A stretch of 64,000 nucleotides of DNA, from assembly GCA_964469265.1 (NCBI GenBank), contig CAYXYF010000011.1, forward strand, positions 5,643 through 69,642, in the 5' to 3' direction. The notes under the pieces were generated by a model. It was not told the origin of the DNA and did no database searches. It worked only from the letters and a program-made list of their open reading frames with translations. Source of the stretch: JAEYZS01 sp964469265. Lineage in GTDB: Bacteria; Bdellovibrionota; Bdellovibrionia; Bdellovibrionales; JAEYZS01. This document shows positions 8,911 through 16,943 of the stretch, piece after piece (within the stretch, counting starts at the first letter, position 1; each line of letters begins with the position of its first letter). Made by a program: the position numbers and the translations under genes.

Positions 8911-9737
8911 GTGTCGACGATTTCTGTTTCGACAATTTTTGATAAATAGAAGCGCTTAACTTTTGAATCCGTCTCAGTATTCCCAAAAATAAAATCGCCG
9001 TCAGGAGACCTCACCACAGCGTGAACTTTAATTTTTTCATCGCGTCTTGAGTTTCCTGCTTTGTAAATAACTCGGACTATCTTTGATTGTTGAACACCAT
9101 CGATTAAATTTTTAAAAGTTGGATTCTTTTTTAATTCGTGAAGATAAAAGTTATTCCATGACAAAGACCGCCCCTGAATGTCGTAGAGATCTTTTAAAGT
9201 TTTATCCCATCCCACTTTCTCAAAACACTTCATGGCGACGTTAAGGCACGAAATTGCATCATCGTAAGCCCTATGCGCCTGGTTCCTTGGTAGATCAAAG
9301 AACTCCACTAGAGTTTGCAGCTTATGGTTTACACTCTCAGGAAATATTCGCCGTGCAAGAAGTGACGTGCACAAGGCTGGAGTCGAAGGTGCAATAAACC
9401 CTTTTTTCTCAAACTCTATTCCCACAAATCCCATATCAAAGGGACAATGATGTGCAATAACAACTGAGTCCTTTATAAAACGATAGAACTCTTCGATTTT
9501 TTCTTCTATCGGTGGGCTATTGGCAACCATCTCATTGGTAATCCCATGGATGCCTATAATAAAGTCTGACATTTTTTTTGTAGGTTTTATTAAAGATTTA
9601 AACTCATCAATAATCTGACCGCCTTTCCATTTTACGGCAGCTATTTCACAGATTTCCGATTCAAGGGGGTATCCACCTGAGGTTTCTGTATCAAAGGCAA
9701 CAAGGGTCAGATCTTTAATTATAGTTGTCGGATGCAT
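8907..9737 (-). CDS. DnaQ-like 3'-5' exonuclease with C-terminal WYL-like domain
   Basis: 276 residues. DEDDh exonuclease motifs are clear in residues 1-175: AFDTETSGG (Asp16, Glu18), HHCPFDMGF, and HRAYDDAISC. Such domains degrade DNA or RNA 3' to 5', as in Pol III epsilon. Residues about 215-272 (IVRVIYKAGNSRRDEKIKVH, then KRFYLSKIVE) show the strand pattern of a WYL ligand-sensing domain, which would be an unusual partner for an exonuclease. There is no polymerase or helicase part. It starts one base after the signal peptidase I stop and is probably co-transcribed with it. Confidence 0.85.
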   Translation of the reverse strand: MHPTTIIKDLTLVAFDTETSGGYPLESEICEIAAVKWKGGQIIDEFKSLIKPTKKMSDFIIGIHGITNEMVANSPPIEEKIEEFYRFIKDSVVIAHHCPFDMGFVGIEFEKKGFIAPSTPALCTSLLARRIFPESVNHKLQTLVEFFDLPRNQAHRAYDDAISCLNVAMKCFEKVGWDKTLKDLYDIQGRSLSWNNFYLHELKKNPTFKNLIDGVQQSKIVRVIYKAGNSRRDEKIKVHAVVRSPDGDFIFGNTETDSKVKRFYLSKIVETEIVDT

Positions 9738-9738
9738 C

Positions 9739-10374
9739 TCACTGCTTTTCTGGAGGGGGTTGCGTCAACACCCTTCCTACTAGTCGTTCTGAAGTCACGG
9801 GTCCAAATCTGGTAGAATCGAATCCACCGCGTGGATTGTTTCCAAAGACAAAGTAAGCGCCTGGCTTAATACCTTCTTTGAAAGTCTCCTCGTACAATCG
9901 AACCATACGCGATTTCCTATCTGAGAAAGTATATACCTCGTTTTTGCTGTTTGTCATCTCGCTTCCATTGATTAAGACCTGAAATTGTTTTTCTGAAGTT
10001 TCGTTAACAGCAAACTTATCACCAGGGACCATCTTAACATATTTAAATAATGGCTCATCCCGACCTGGTGATTTAATCATAACAATTTCACCGCGCTGAG
10101 CCTTATTGCACGCGTAATAATTTGCTTGAACTTTTACCTTCGTACCAGGAGTAAAAATGTCGCTTTCTGATGCTGGAACGACAACTTCCACCTCTTTTGT
10201 TTTACAATTTGCTCCAGCCTTTAATGTTCCATCGGGATTCCATGTGTCTTTTTCAAAATGGATTTCAGAGAGTGTTGCTTCTTTTTTTAACGAGTAAATC
10301 AAACCACCTGCAATCAACACAACACCTAAGCCGACGATGATTATGGGAAATAAATTATCTTTGATTTTTTTCAT
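9739..10374 (-). CDS. lepB: Signal peptidase I (S26 family), divergent serine box
   Basis: 211 residues with one N-terminal membrane anchor (LFPIIIVGLGVVLIAGGLIY). The late S26 boxes are recognisable: KYVKMVPGD (Lys114 as the expected general base), FVFGNNPRGGFDSTRFGPV, and SERLVGRV. The serine box normally reads SGSMxPT; here the matching stretch is PASESDIFTPG (Ser69 or Ser71), so the nucleophile assignment is tentative. The family removes signal peptides at the outer face of the inner membrane. It precedes the exonuclease gene on the same strand. It could also be a specialised S26 enzyme such as a TraF type. Confidence 0.85.
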   Translation of the reverse strand: MKKIKDNLFPIIIVGLGVVLIAGGLIYSLKKEATLSEIHFEKDTWNPDGTLKAGANCKTKEVEVVVPASESDIFTPGTKVKVQANYYACNKAQRGEIVMIKSPGRDEPLFKYVKMVPGDKFAVNETSEKQFQVLINGSEMTNSKNEVYTFSDRKSRMVRLYEETFKEGIKPGAYFVFGNNPRGGFDSTRFGPVTSERLVGRVLTQPPPEKQ

Positions 10375-10474
10375 AAGATTTTGCCTCTTCTCGATGCGTA
10401 CGATCTACTATAGCATAAATCATATATGACCCTGATATATCTATTTGAAGATGTCTTACATTAGTCTAGTGATT

Positions 10475-11077
10475 TTAGTAGATAGTGTCGTTGTACAAAA
10501 TCCCTTGAAGACCAGATCGCAGAGTTAAGTTGGGTGTCGTGATAAGTAAATCGCCCGTACGCCCATAAACTATACCCGCACTAGCGTGAACAGTTAGGCC
10601 GCCACCTACGCCAAAAACTCCACCTGAAGTGACAGCAAAGCCTGGAAGTGCTTCAGCGGCCATAGAGTAATCCACATCACGGAGCGCGGCGTATAAACTG
10701 ATTTTTCCATCTGGCATTTTTGCTTTTACTTTGAACGGAATAATTCTTGGCTGAAACGGATTCGGCACAGGATATTCAATTCTTAAAACGCCATTGTTAC
10801 ATTCGCCGATCGGAACACCTGATGCGTCCACCCAAGCCGATGGGTTTGTCATCGAAGAAGGAAAAACATCATAATTTCCACTTGCGGCCAGAATCTTTAA
10901 TTCGCTTGTGTACTTAGGGCAAACTCCATGGAGAACAATTTTTGAATTTCCGCCATTACGCTCGATCTCATGGCTCGTGATCGAGACGCTATCAATAGCA
11001 TCTTCATCTTCGACTTTTGCCATACAGCCGACTAGAAAAATAGTCATTAGAATGTAGAAATAACGAAGGCTTTTCAT
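10475..11077 (-). CDS. Lipoprotein of unknown function
   Basis: A lipobox (TIFLVGC) about 18 residues after ATG 11077 marks a lipoprotein. The remaining part is about 180 residues, rich in glycine and beta-type sequence, for example the C-terminal GFAVTSGGVFGVGGGLTVHA. No family is recognised. GTG at 11086 is an alternative start. It follows motB on the same strand after 69 bases. A perfect GCCGATAA box (11087-11094) lies immediately upstream, so it may be part of the flagellar regulon. Function unknown; the cell-surface location is inferred from the lipobox alone. Confidence 0.65.
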   Translation of the reverse strand: MKSLRYFYILMTIFLVGCMAKVEDEDAIDSVSITSHEIERNGGNSKIVLHGVCPKYTSELKILAASGNYDVFPSSMTNPSAWVDASGVPIGECNNGVLRIEYPVPNPFQPRIIPFKVKAKMPDGKISLYAALRDVDYSMAAEALPGFAVTSGGVFGVGGGLTVHASAGIVYGRTGDLLITTPNLTLRSGLQGILYNDTIY

Positions 11078-11086
11078 AACACTCAC

Positions 11087-11113
11087 TTATCGGCGTTTTC
11101 GTCAAACTGCTCA
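11087..11113 (-). promoter_or_regulatory. Sigma-28-like box before the lipoprotein gene
   Basis: TGAG-N15-GCCGATAA. The -10 element matches the FliA consensus at all eight positions, while the -35 element is weak. It ends 10 bases from the ATG at 11077, leaving almost no leader, so its use as a promoter is uncertain. Confidence 0.4.
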
Positions 11114-11146
11114 ACACTATCTTATTATGAGACGTATCAATCTGAT

Positions 11147-12031
11147 CTACTTCTTATTGGCAGGTCTTTTTTGTTGTGATGCTCGTTTTACAAATGTTTC
11201 GTACGGATTTGAGCCCTTCACTTCTTTATCAAAAACTTCCTCTAACGGGCGTGGCTTTCGACCATCTGGCAGAAACTCTTTTTGAGAAATATCAAATACA
11301 ATCATGCCACTTCTTGTCTGACTTTGAGACACCGTGTTTTTACTCGCCTTGCTAAATCCTATGAGATCATTAGAGTTATGCTCAAAAGTTGAACCCACTT
11401 TATTTTGGATTATATCAAGTCGGCTCTTCGCAATCCATTCCGCATCTCTATGAGAGAAGACAGACTCCGAGTAGAAAAAGTTCGATCTAATTTCCACCTT
11501 AGAATACTCAAGCCCCTGCGTTACAGCTTCAATCTTCTTCATTGTATCTACGAAACTACGAGATGGCTTGTTACTATTTGGTTCAAATAAGAATCTATCT
11601 GGAATTTCAAAAGTCACCCGGTCCGATTCGACATTCACATTGGCCGCCATCTCACCCAGCTCTTGAGCAATATGATGAAGAACAACTTTTTTTGAACCCA
11701 TCGCCATAAGATTTGGCGTAAAGTCAGCCGGTTGCATAAAATCTTGGACTGTCTTCAGAGGCTGATTTACTAGGTCGAGAAAAAGCTTTTCCAACGTGAT
11801 CTCCGCACCATAACTTGTAAACTGATGCTCCATCATGCTCGGTCCCGTGAAATATGATGCGACCTGCTTTTTAACTTCGTCAGATTGGTTGAGTAACCAC
11901 ATAACGAGGAAGAAACACATCATCGCAGTCATGAAGTCAGCAAACGCAACTTTCCATGCCCCACCGTGGTGACCGTGTCCCGCCTCGGTGATCTTTTTTA
12001 TTACGATGACTTTTTTTTCTTCCTTTGCCAT
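11147..12031 (-). CDS. motB: Flagellar motor stator protein MotB
   Basis: 294 residues. Residues 22-48 contain the stator motif GGAWKVAFADFMTAMMCFFL with Asp32, the expected proton-binding residue, in a single transmembrane helix. The periplasmic part should be an OmpA-like peptidoglycan-binding domain (about residues 140-260, VTFEIPDRFLFEPNSNKPSR). Its usual GHTD-type loop is hard to see: VEIRSNFFYSESVFSHRDAEW stands in its place, so the domain is divergent. It follows motA after 17 bases on the same strand, the usual stator operon. With MotA it forms the ion channel that drives flagellar rotation. Confidence 0.92.
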   Translation of the reverse strand: MAKEEKKVIVIKKITEAGHGHHGGAWKVAFADFMTAMMCFFLVMWLLNQSDEVKKQVASYFTGPSMMEHQFTSYGAEITLEKLFLDLVNQPLKTVQDFMQPADFTPNLMAMGSKKVVLHHIAQELGEMAANVNVESDRVTFEIPDRFLFEPNSNKPSRSFVDTMKKIEAVTQGLEYSKVEIRSNFFYSESVFSHRDAEWIAKSRLDIIQNKVGSTFEHNSNDLIGFSKASKNTVSQSQTRSGMIVFDISQKEFLPDGRKPRPLEEVFDKEVKGSNPYETFVKRASQQKRPANKK

Positions 12032-12048
12032 TACTTCCTACTTGTAGA

Positions 12049-12909
12049 TTATGCAGCTTTTTTAGTTTCGCGAGTTGATGCATCCATTTCTTCAAATGAC
12101 GGTCTATCGTTTGGATAAATAGAACGTCTTGCATATTCCACGCAAACAAGTGGCGGCGCACCTTTTTGAAGTGCAACCATTGCTGCCTTAATAACTTTTA
12201 AGTAGCGCCCATCTGATTCCATGTTCTTTTGAATCTTTCCTGCAAGAGGACCAAACATACAATAACCAGCCATAACCCCAAAGAATGTACCAACAAGTGC
12301 TGCCGCGACTGAGGCACCGATGGCGTCAGTTCCTTCACTTAACTTTGACATCGTTAAGATAACCCCTTGAACCGCAGCAACAATCCCCAGACCTGGCATG
12401 GAGTCTGCTGTAACAGCCATGATGTTATAGGCGTTATGTTCTTCTTCATGGATAACTTTAATATCTTGGTCTAAGAGATCATCAACGTCATATTGAGATA
12501 AGTCGGCTGAAAGCGTGATTTTCATAGTGTCACAAAGAAAATCAACGGCGTGATGATTTTTTAAGAAGTTCGGGTACGCTTTAAATATTTCACTGTTCAT
12601 TGGATCTTCAATGTGCTTTTCCACAGCTTGAGGGCCGTCTTTTCTGAAAACTTGGAAAAGTCTGTAGAGGAGTTGGAGTAAATCAAGGTAATCACTTTTC
12701 TTTAACCCGCCACCGATCAGGGCTCGAATCGACATCCCAACGACCGCTTTTATCGATGACATTGGAGATGAGATAATCATCGCACCGAGCGCTCCACCGA
12801 AAATAACCATATACTCCGTAGGCTGCCACATGATGCGCATTTGCCCGCCGTGGAGGACATACCCTCCGAAGACCATGCCGAATACGACTAAAAATCCAAC
12901 TATGCCCAT
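12049..12909 (-). CDS. motA: Flagellar motor stator protein MotA
   Basis: 286 residues, the usual MotA length. Four membrane segments are visible: residues 1-20, 30-50, and the pair around LGIVAAVQGVILTMSKLSEG and AALVGTFFGVMAGYCMFGPL. The large cytoplasmic loop between segments 2 and 3 carries the charged residues that contact FliG. The MPGLGIVAAVQG motif near the third segment is conserved in the family. AGGAG stands just before the ATG. It is the first gene of motAB, and a sigma-28-like box lies 18 bases upstream of the start. Ion type cannot be told with certainty. Confidence 0.94.
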   Translation of the reverse strand: MGIVGFLVVFGMVFGGYVLHGGQMRIMWQPTEYMVIFGGALGAMIISSPMSSIKAVVGMSIRALIGGGLKKSDYLDLLQLLYRLFQVFRKDGPQAVEKHIEDPMNSEIFKAYPNFLKNHHAVDFLCDTMKITLSADLSQYDVDDLLDQDIKVIHEEEHNAYNIMAVTADSMPGLGIVAAVQGVILTMSKLSEGTDAIGASVAAALVGTFFGVMAGYCMFGPLAGKIQKNMESDGRYLKVIKAAMVALQKGAPPLVCVEYARRSIYPNDRPSFEEMDASTRETKKAA

Positions 12910-12926
12910 AAAATCTCCTCGCAGCT

Positions 12927-12954
12927 TTTTCGGCTTAACTGCTTCTATATATTA
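12927..12954 (-). promoter_or_regulatory. Sigma-28-like promoter for motAB
   Basis: TAAT-N16-GCCGAAAA on the minus strand, close to TAAA-N15-GCCGATAA. The predicted start near 12920 leaves an 11-base leader that still contains the AGGAG ribosome-binding site. Confidence 0.45.
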
Positions 12955-13027
12955 AGTAAAACTTGATTCTTTATATTACTCTCGACTTTGGTCTTTAAAC
13001 GCTACCCCGAAACCACGACTTAAGTTA

Positions 13028-13054
13028 TAAGTTTACTAGAAATATCGCCGATAG
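13028..13054 (+). promoter_or_regulatory. Sigma-28-like box directly before dsbD
   Basis: TAAG-N15-GCCGATAG, seven of eight in the -10 element. It ends 8 bases before the dsbD ATG, so transcription from it would give a leaderless message. AGGA inside the box could instead serve as a ribosome-binding site for a longer transcript. Confidence 0.35.
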
Positions 13055-13061
13055 GATTTAT

Positions 13062-14618
13062 ATGAAGGGCTTCGCAATTTACCTATTACTGTCTTTGTTT
13101 TGTGCGACGGGCTTTGCCGCCGATGTCATCAAGGACCCACTTTCAGTTACTAGCCTCAATAATGAAATCCTTCTTGAAGCCAACCGAAAACAAGAAGTCA
13201 CCTACCAACTCACCCTTCCACAAGATTATTACGTCTATGTGGATTCTTTGAAGTTTGAGCCACTCGGAAAACCGTCTTTCACAATTCATGAGTTTAACGT
13301 TTCACCTCAGGTAGAATTTTTTGACAAATTCAGCAACAAAAAAAGATTCGGTATTAAAGAAACTGCGGAGTTAAAAGTTACAATCTCCTCGGCTGTTCAA
13401 GTTACTGATCCGCAAATCCAAATGACTTACCAAGCGTGCTCCTCTGATTTTTGTTTGCTTCCAACAAAAAAAATACTCGGCTTAAAAGCCGTGGCATCCA
13501 CAAAAGAAGATAAATCCTTAACAGACTACCTCAGCAGTATTTCGGTGGAAGATTTGATCACGGAAGGATCATTTTTAACTTTTTTATTTATCTTTTTTGC
13601 AGGAATTCTCACAAGCTTTACTCCATGTATCTTCCCGATGATTCCAATCACTCTTTCGATTTTAGGCTCGCAAACCATCGGGAAATCTCGTTGGAAAGGT
13701 TTTGTTCTGAGTCTTTTTTATGTTCACGGCATCGCAACAACTTATTCCATTTTAGGGGTTGCGGCAGCTAAATCAGGGACTCTGTTTGGCGCCTATCTGA
13801 GTAGCCCCATTGTTGTTACCGCCATTGCTTTAATATTTTTTGCCATGGCCTTGAGTATGTTCGGCCTTTATGAAATTCAAGTTCCAGTTATTATACGCTC
13901 TAAACTCGGAAATAAAAAAATTTCAGATGGAAAGATTGGCGCCTATGCTTCAGGCTTGGTGGCAGGGATTGTTGCAAGCCCATGTGTCGGGCCTGTGCTT
14001 GTTGCACTACTCACCTACGTTGCACAAACTCAAAAGGCTGTACTCGGATTCTTCTATCTTTTCACCTATGCTATTGGATTAGGTTTGATCTTTATCGTTT
14101 TAGGAACCTTCTCGCAATTTGTAAGCAAGCTACCTCGTTCTGGAGCATGGATGACCAAGGTCAAAAAAGGCTTCGGTGTTATTTTAATTCTAATGGGCTT
14201 TTACTATTTGTGGCCAGTCGCAAAAGTCTATTTTACTCCACCTTCTATTGAAAAAACCTCAGAGGGCCTACAAGGCTGGCAATCCTACTCCAACGAGTTA
14301 TTACAAAGTGCCGCCAATAAACAAGTTGTCGTTATTGATTTTTATGCTGATTGGTGTGCCGCTTGTAAAGAACTTGAAAAATATACTTTTTCAAATCTTG
14401 AGGTCAAAGCAAAACTTGCTGGGGCACTTCTTCTTAAAGTCGATGCCACACAGGAAAACGACCATGTCACGCCTATACTAAATCAGTATGGAGTGGTTGG
14501 ATTGCCAACAGTTATATTTATTGAAACTGATGGCACAGTTAGAAAGGATCTTACCCTAACAGGGTACGAGGCGCCCGTCGACTTCATGAAACGCTTTGAT
14601 AAGTTAAAAACAAAATAA
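13062..14618 (+). CDS. dsbD: Thiol:disulfide interchange protein DsbD
   Basis: 518 residues with the three-part DsbD layout. After a signal peptide (to about residue 20) comes a periplasmic domain with Cys126 and Cys131 in QACSSDFC. Eight membrane segments follow, with FTPCIFPMIPI and ASPCVGPVLVA holding the two membrane cysteines. The C-terminus is a thioredoxin-like domain with DWCAAC (Cys432, Cys435). It passes electrons from cytoplasmic thioredoxin to periplasmic partners such as DsbC-like proteins or cytochrome c maturation factors. It converges with the gene at 14621, only 2 bases separating the stops. Confidence 0.95.
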   Translation: MKGFAIYLLLSLFCATGFAADVIKDPLSVTSLNNEILLEANRKQEVTYQLTLPQDYYVYVDSLKFEPLGKPSFTIHEFNVSPQVEFFDKFSNKKRFGIKETAELKVTISSAVQVTDPQIQMTYQACSSDFCLLPTKKILGLKAVASTKEDKSLTDYLSSISVEDLITEGSFLTFLFIFFAGILTSFTPCIFPMIPITLSILGSQTIGKSRWKGFVLSLFYVHGIATTYSILGVAAAKSGTLFGAYLSSPIVVTAIALIFFAMALSMFGLYEIQVPVIIRSKLGNKKISDGKIGAYASGLVAGIVASPCVGPVLVALLTYVAQTQKAVLGFFYLFTYAIGLGLIFIVLGTFSQFVSKLPRSGAWMTKVKKGFGVILILMGFYYLWPVAKVYFTPPSIEKTSEGLQGWQSYSNELLQSAANKQVVVIDFYADWCAACKELEKYTFSNLEVKAKLAGALLLKVDATQENDHVTPILNQYGVVGLPTVIFIETDGTVRKDLTLTGYEAPVDFMKRFDKLKTK

Positions 14619-14620
14619 TT

Positions 14621-15070
14621 TTATAAACGTTTTAGTTTTGCAATTTCCCGTCTTGCATCATCTAGTGCGGCTTGCGTTTTAAGAAGATGAGTTTGGGAAT
14701 CTTCAATCACCTTTACCATTTGATTCATTCGTTTTTCGAAATTATTTATGATCAAATTTTGGCGCTCAATGAGAGTCTCAACTTTGTGGTCCGCAATTGT
14801 GCGCTCTGAAAACCGAGCGGACATTTTTGTCAGAGATGTTTTCACTTCATGGACAAGGTTATCGGCTCTGGCCTCAAACATGGATATTTTCTGGTTCATT
14901 CGGTTCATTCGAAGTTTAGTCTCATTAATAAATTCCGAGATCTCCGCGCCTGGCTGAACTGCTTTAGGTGTTGGTGCCTTCGAGTAGGAGACTGGCGTCG
15001 GATCAAATTTTTCTTGAATCTGAATTCTTTCATCTGTGCGCTGAAACAGTGGGTGTAATTTGCGTTCCAT
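14621..15070 (-). CDS. Cytoplasmic coiled-coil protein of unknown function
   Basis: 149 residues without signal peptide or membrane segment. Residues 1-45 are proline-rich and likely disordered (FDPTPVSYSKAPTPKAVQPG). From about residue 46 to the end, heptad-like spacing of hydrophobic residues predicts a long coiled coil (ISMFEARADNLVHEVKTSL). No family is recognised. It is a single gene facing dsbD, with its own start region next to the divergent gene at 15190. The coiled coil suggests a structural or scaffold role, which is inference only. Confidence 0.7.
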   Translation of the reverse strand: MERKLHPLFQRTDERIQIQEKFDPTPVSYSKAPTPKAVQPGAEISEFINETKLRMNRMNQKISMFEARADNLVHEVKTSLTKMSARFSERTIADHKVETLIERQNLIINNFEKRMNQMVKVIEDSQTHLLKTQAALDDARREIAKLKRL

Positions 15071-15189
15071 GCTAAAACTCCTTATCTCTAAACCAGCATA
15101 AAGTTTAGCTTAAGCCATCCGTCAAAACTAGACCAGCTTCTGGAAAAAACACTAGACTTAGACTTTGGTCGCTTCCTATCATTAATAAT

Positions 15190-16206
15190 ATGAGATCAAA
15201 CGCTGAGTTTGGAAAATTCCTATACAACCAAAAGCCTCAATCTAAACCATCCCTTTTAGCGCTCTATAATTATATTCGCACGTCGACAAATTTAGAGTCT
15301 AAGTTTTCTGCTGAAGTCATTGCGCAGTTTTATATAAAAGCCCTTTCGTTTGAGCACTGGGAGAAAAACGCGCTCGAACTTTCGCAAAATATTTCAGGGA
15401 CGGTTTTCCAGTTTTTGGGCGATGAATATAACAGTAGAGAGTGGACAGCTCTTCGTGGGCCAGAGGAAATTCAAATTATCCGTATTAACAATCCAAAAGA
15501 TCAGCTCGAGATAATTAAAGAGTTTATCCGCCGCACTCATACGAGGTGCAGGATTAATATTTTTTCTGATAAAAACAAAATCGTACATGCGGTTTTAACA
15601 ACACCAGAAGGTGGGCTTATTGTTCGTTCATTTGATGATCGGGCATTTATAAGAAATGGCGCTGTCGTACCTCTTATTCAAGACCGCATCTTATATTACG
15701 ACAGCAACCTTGAGCTTGTTAAAAATATTAAACAACGACTACAGATATCAGCATTTGTGAGTGCTCAGTTTGAAATAAATGACGATATGATCTTAGGCGA
15801 ATACATCCGTGGATTTACGCTTCAGAGCTTTAAGAAAGTGGAGCTGCACGGGTTCCAACAAGATTCCAATATTTTATATTCTATAAAAAAGATTGAACGG
15901 TTCTTTATCGACAGAGGTACTGAGCCTCTTTATGTCGAACTCATCGGAGTTCTTGAGAAAACATTGGAACATTTGCACGCTGGAACTCAGGGAAGTCTTG
16001 AACTAGGTAAAAAAGCCTATATTCGCGGCCAAAATGCCCTTCAAAATATCTTTGTCGATGACAAAATGCTCGAAGTCCTGTTAAACGAGATCAAAGATTA
16101 TATTGGCGAACCGAAGGACACACCGTGGAATCAAAGAACCATATCAGACTCAATAAATACATTTCCCAATCTGGCGTCAGCTCCAGACGAGGAGCTGATA
16201 AGCTAA
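15190..16206 (+). CDS. Conserved-looking cytoplasmic protein of unknown function
   Basis: 338 residues, no signal peptide and no clear membrane segment. The mix of helices and strands looks like a folded soluble protein (QLEIIKEFIRRTHTRCRINI, KIVHAVLTTPEGGLIVRSF). No motif is recognised. The start lies 8 bases after a TATCAT -10-like element, so the message may be leaderless. Its last 82 bases overlap, in another frame, the start of the pseudouridine synthase gene, so the two are coupled. The spacer upstream contains two ACTAGAC motifs that recur elsewhere between genes in this window. Confidence 0.7.
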   Translation: MRSNAEFGKFLYNQKPQSKPSLLALYNYIRTSTNLESKFSAEVIAQFYIKALSFEHWEKNALELSQNISGTVFQFLGDEYNSREWTALRGPEEIQIIRINNPKDQLEIIKEFIRRTHTRCRINIFSDKNKIVHAVLTTPEGGLIVRSFDDRAFIRNGAVVPLIQDRILYYDSNLELVKNIKQRLQISAFVSAQFEINDDMILGEYIRGFTLQSFKKVELHGFQQDSNILYSIKKIERFFIDRGTEPLYVELIGVLEKTLEHLHAGTQGSLELGKKAYIRGQNALQNIFVDDKMLEVLLNEIKDYIGEPKDTPWNQRTISDSINTFPNLASAPDEELIS

Positions 16207-16940
16207 TTACTGATGGTCACGTAAAAATCAACGGTAAAACCGTAAAAGATCTTTCCACTCAGGTAGACCCAGAAACAGATTCTGTAAAAGTCCAAGGCAA
16301 GCTTATCCGCCCAGCGACTCAACTCGTTTACCTCATGTTCCATAAACCAAAAAGTACTCTAACCACCATGGACGATCCCTATGATCGTACAACCGTGGCA
16401 GATTATCTGAGCCAGTTCCCAGTAAGACTTTTTCCTATCGGGCGATTAGATTGGAACACGGAAGGACTTTTGCTTTTTACAAACGACGGAGATTTTGCGA
16501 ATAAAATTACTCACCCACAGAGCGAGATCCCAAAAACCTATATCGTAAAGGTTGAAGGAACCCCGAAACCTGAAAAAATTCAAAAGTTACTGACAGGGGT
16601 AACAATCATCGGTGGTAAGGTAAGATTCCGTTCCATAGAAAAAATGAAGAAAGCTGACACCAAACACTCGTGGTACAAAGTCGTTCTAACCCAAGGATTA
16701 AACCGCCAAATCAGACACATGTTTGAAAAAATCGGGCATGATGTTTTAAAACTACAACGTGTTGCTATTGGCTCTCTTGAACTTGGAAATTTAAAACGCG
16801 GAGACTTTCAGCTTTTAACCGAAGGGCAGTACAAAAAGATATTCCTCGATCCAAGTAAAAAGCCAAAGAAGAAGCGTCAAAAAAGTACGAAGAGAGACCC
16901 TCTCACTAAAAAGAAAGTGACGAAGAAAGGAAAGAAGTAA
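16125..16940 (+). CDS. rluB: Pseudouridine synthase, RsuA/RluB family
   Basis: 271 residues. An S4 RNA-binding domain begins at once (IRLNKYISQSGVSSRRGADK), followed by the catalytic domain with FPIGRLDWNTEGLLLFTNDG (catalytic Asp109) and LNRQIRHMF. The family converts specific uridines of rRNA to pseudouridine; RluB versus RsuA or RluE cannot be settled by eye. The GTG start has GAAGGA upstream and is needed to keep the S4 domain intact, so the 82-base overlap with the previous gene is real. The C-terminal tail is strongly basic (KKPKKKRQKSTKR), probably an added rRNA contact. Confidence 0.9.
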   Translation: MESKNHIRLNKYISQSGVSSRRGADKLITDGHVKINGKTVKDLSTQVDPETDSVKVQGKLIRPATQLVYLMFHKPKSTLTTMDDPYDRTTVADYLSQFPVRLFPIGRLDWNTEGLLLFTNDGDFANKITHPQSEIPKTYIVKVEGTPKPEKIQKLLTGVTIIGGKVRFRSIEKMKKADTKHSWYKVVLTQGLNRQIRHMFEKIGHDVLKLQRVAIGSLELGNLKRGDFQLLTEGQYKKIFLDPSKKPKKKRQKSTKRDPLTKKKVTKKGKK

Positions 16941-16943
16941 TCC

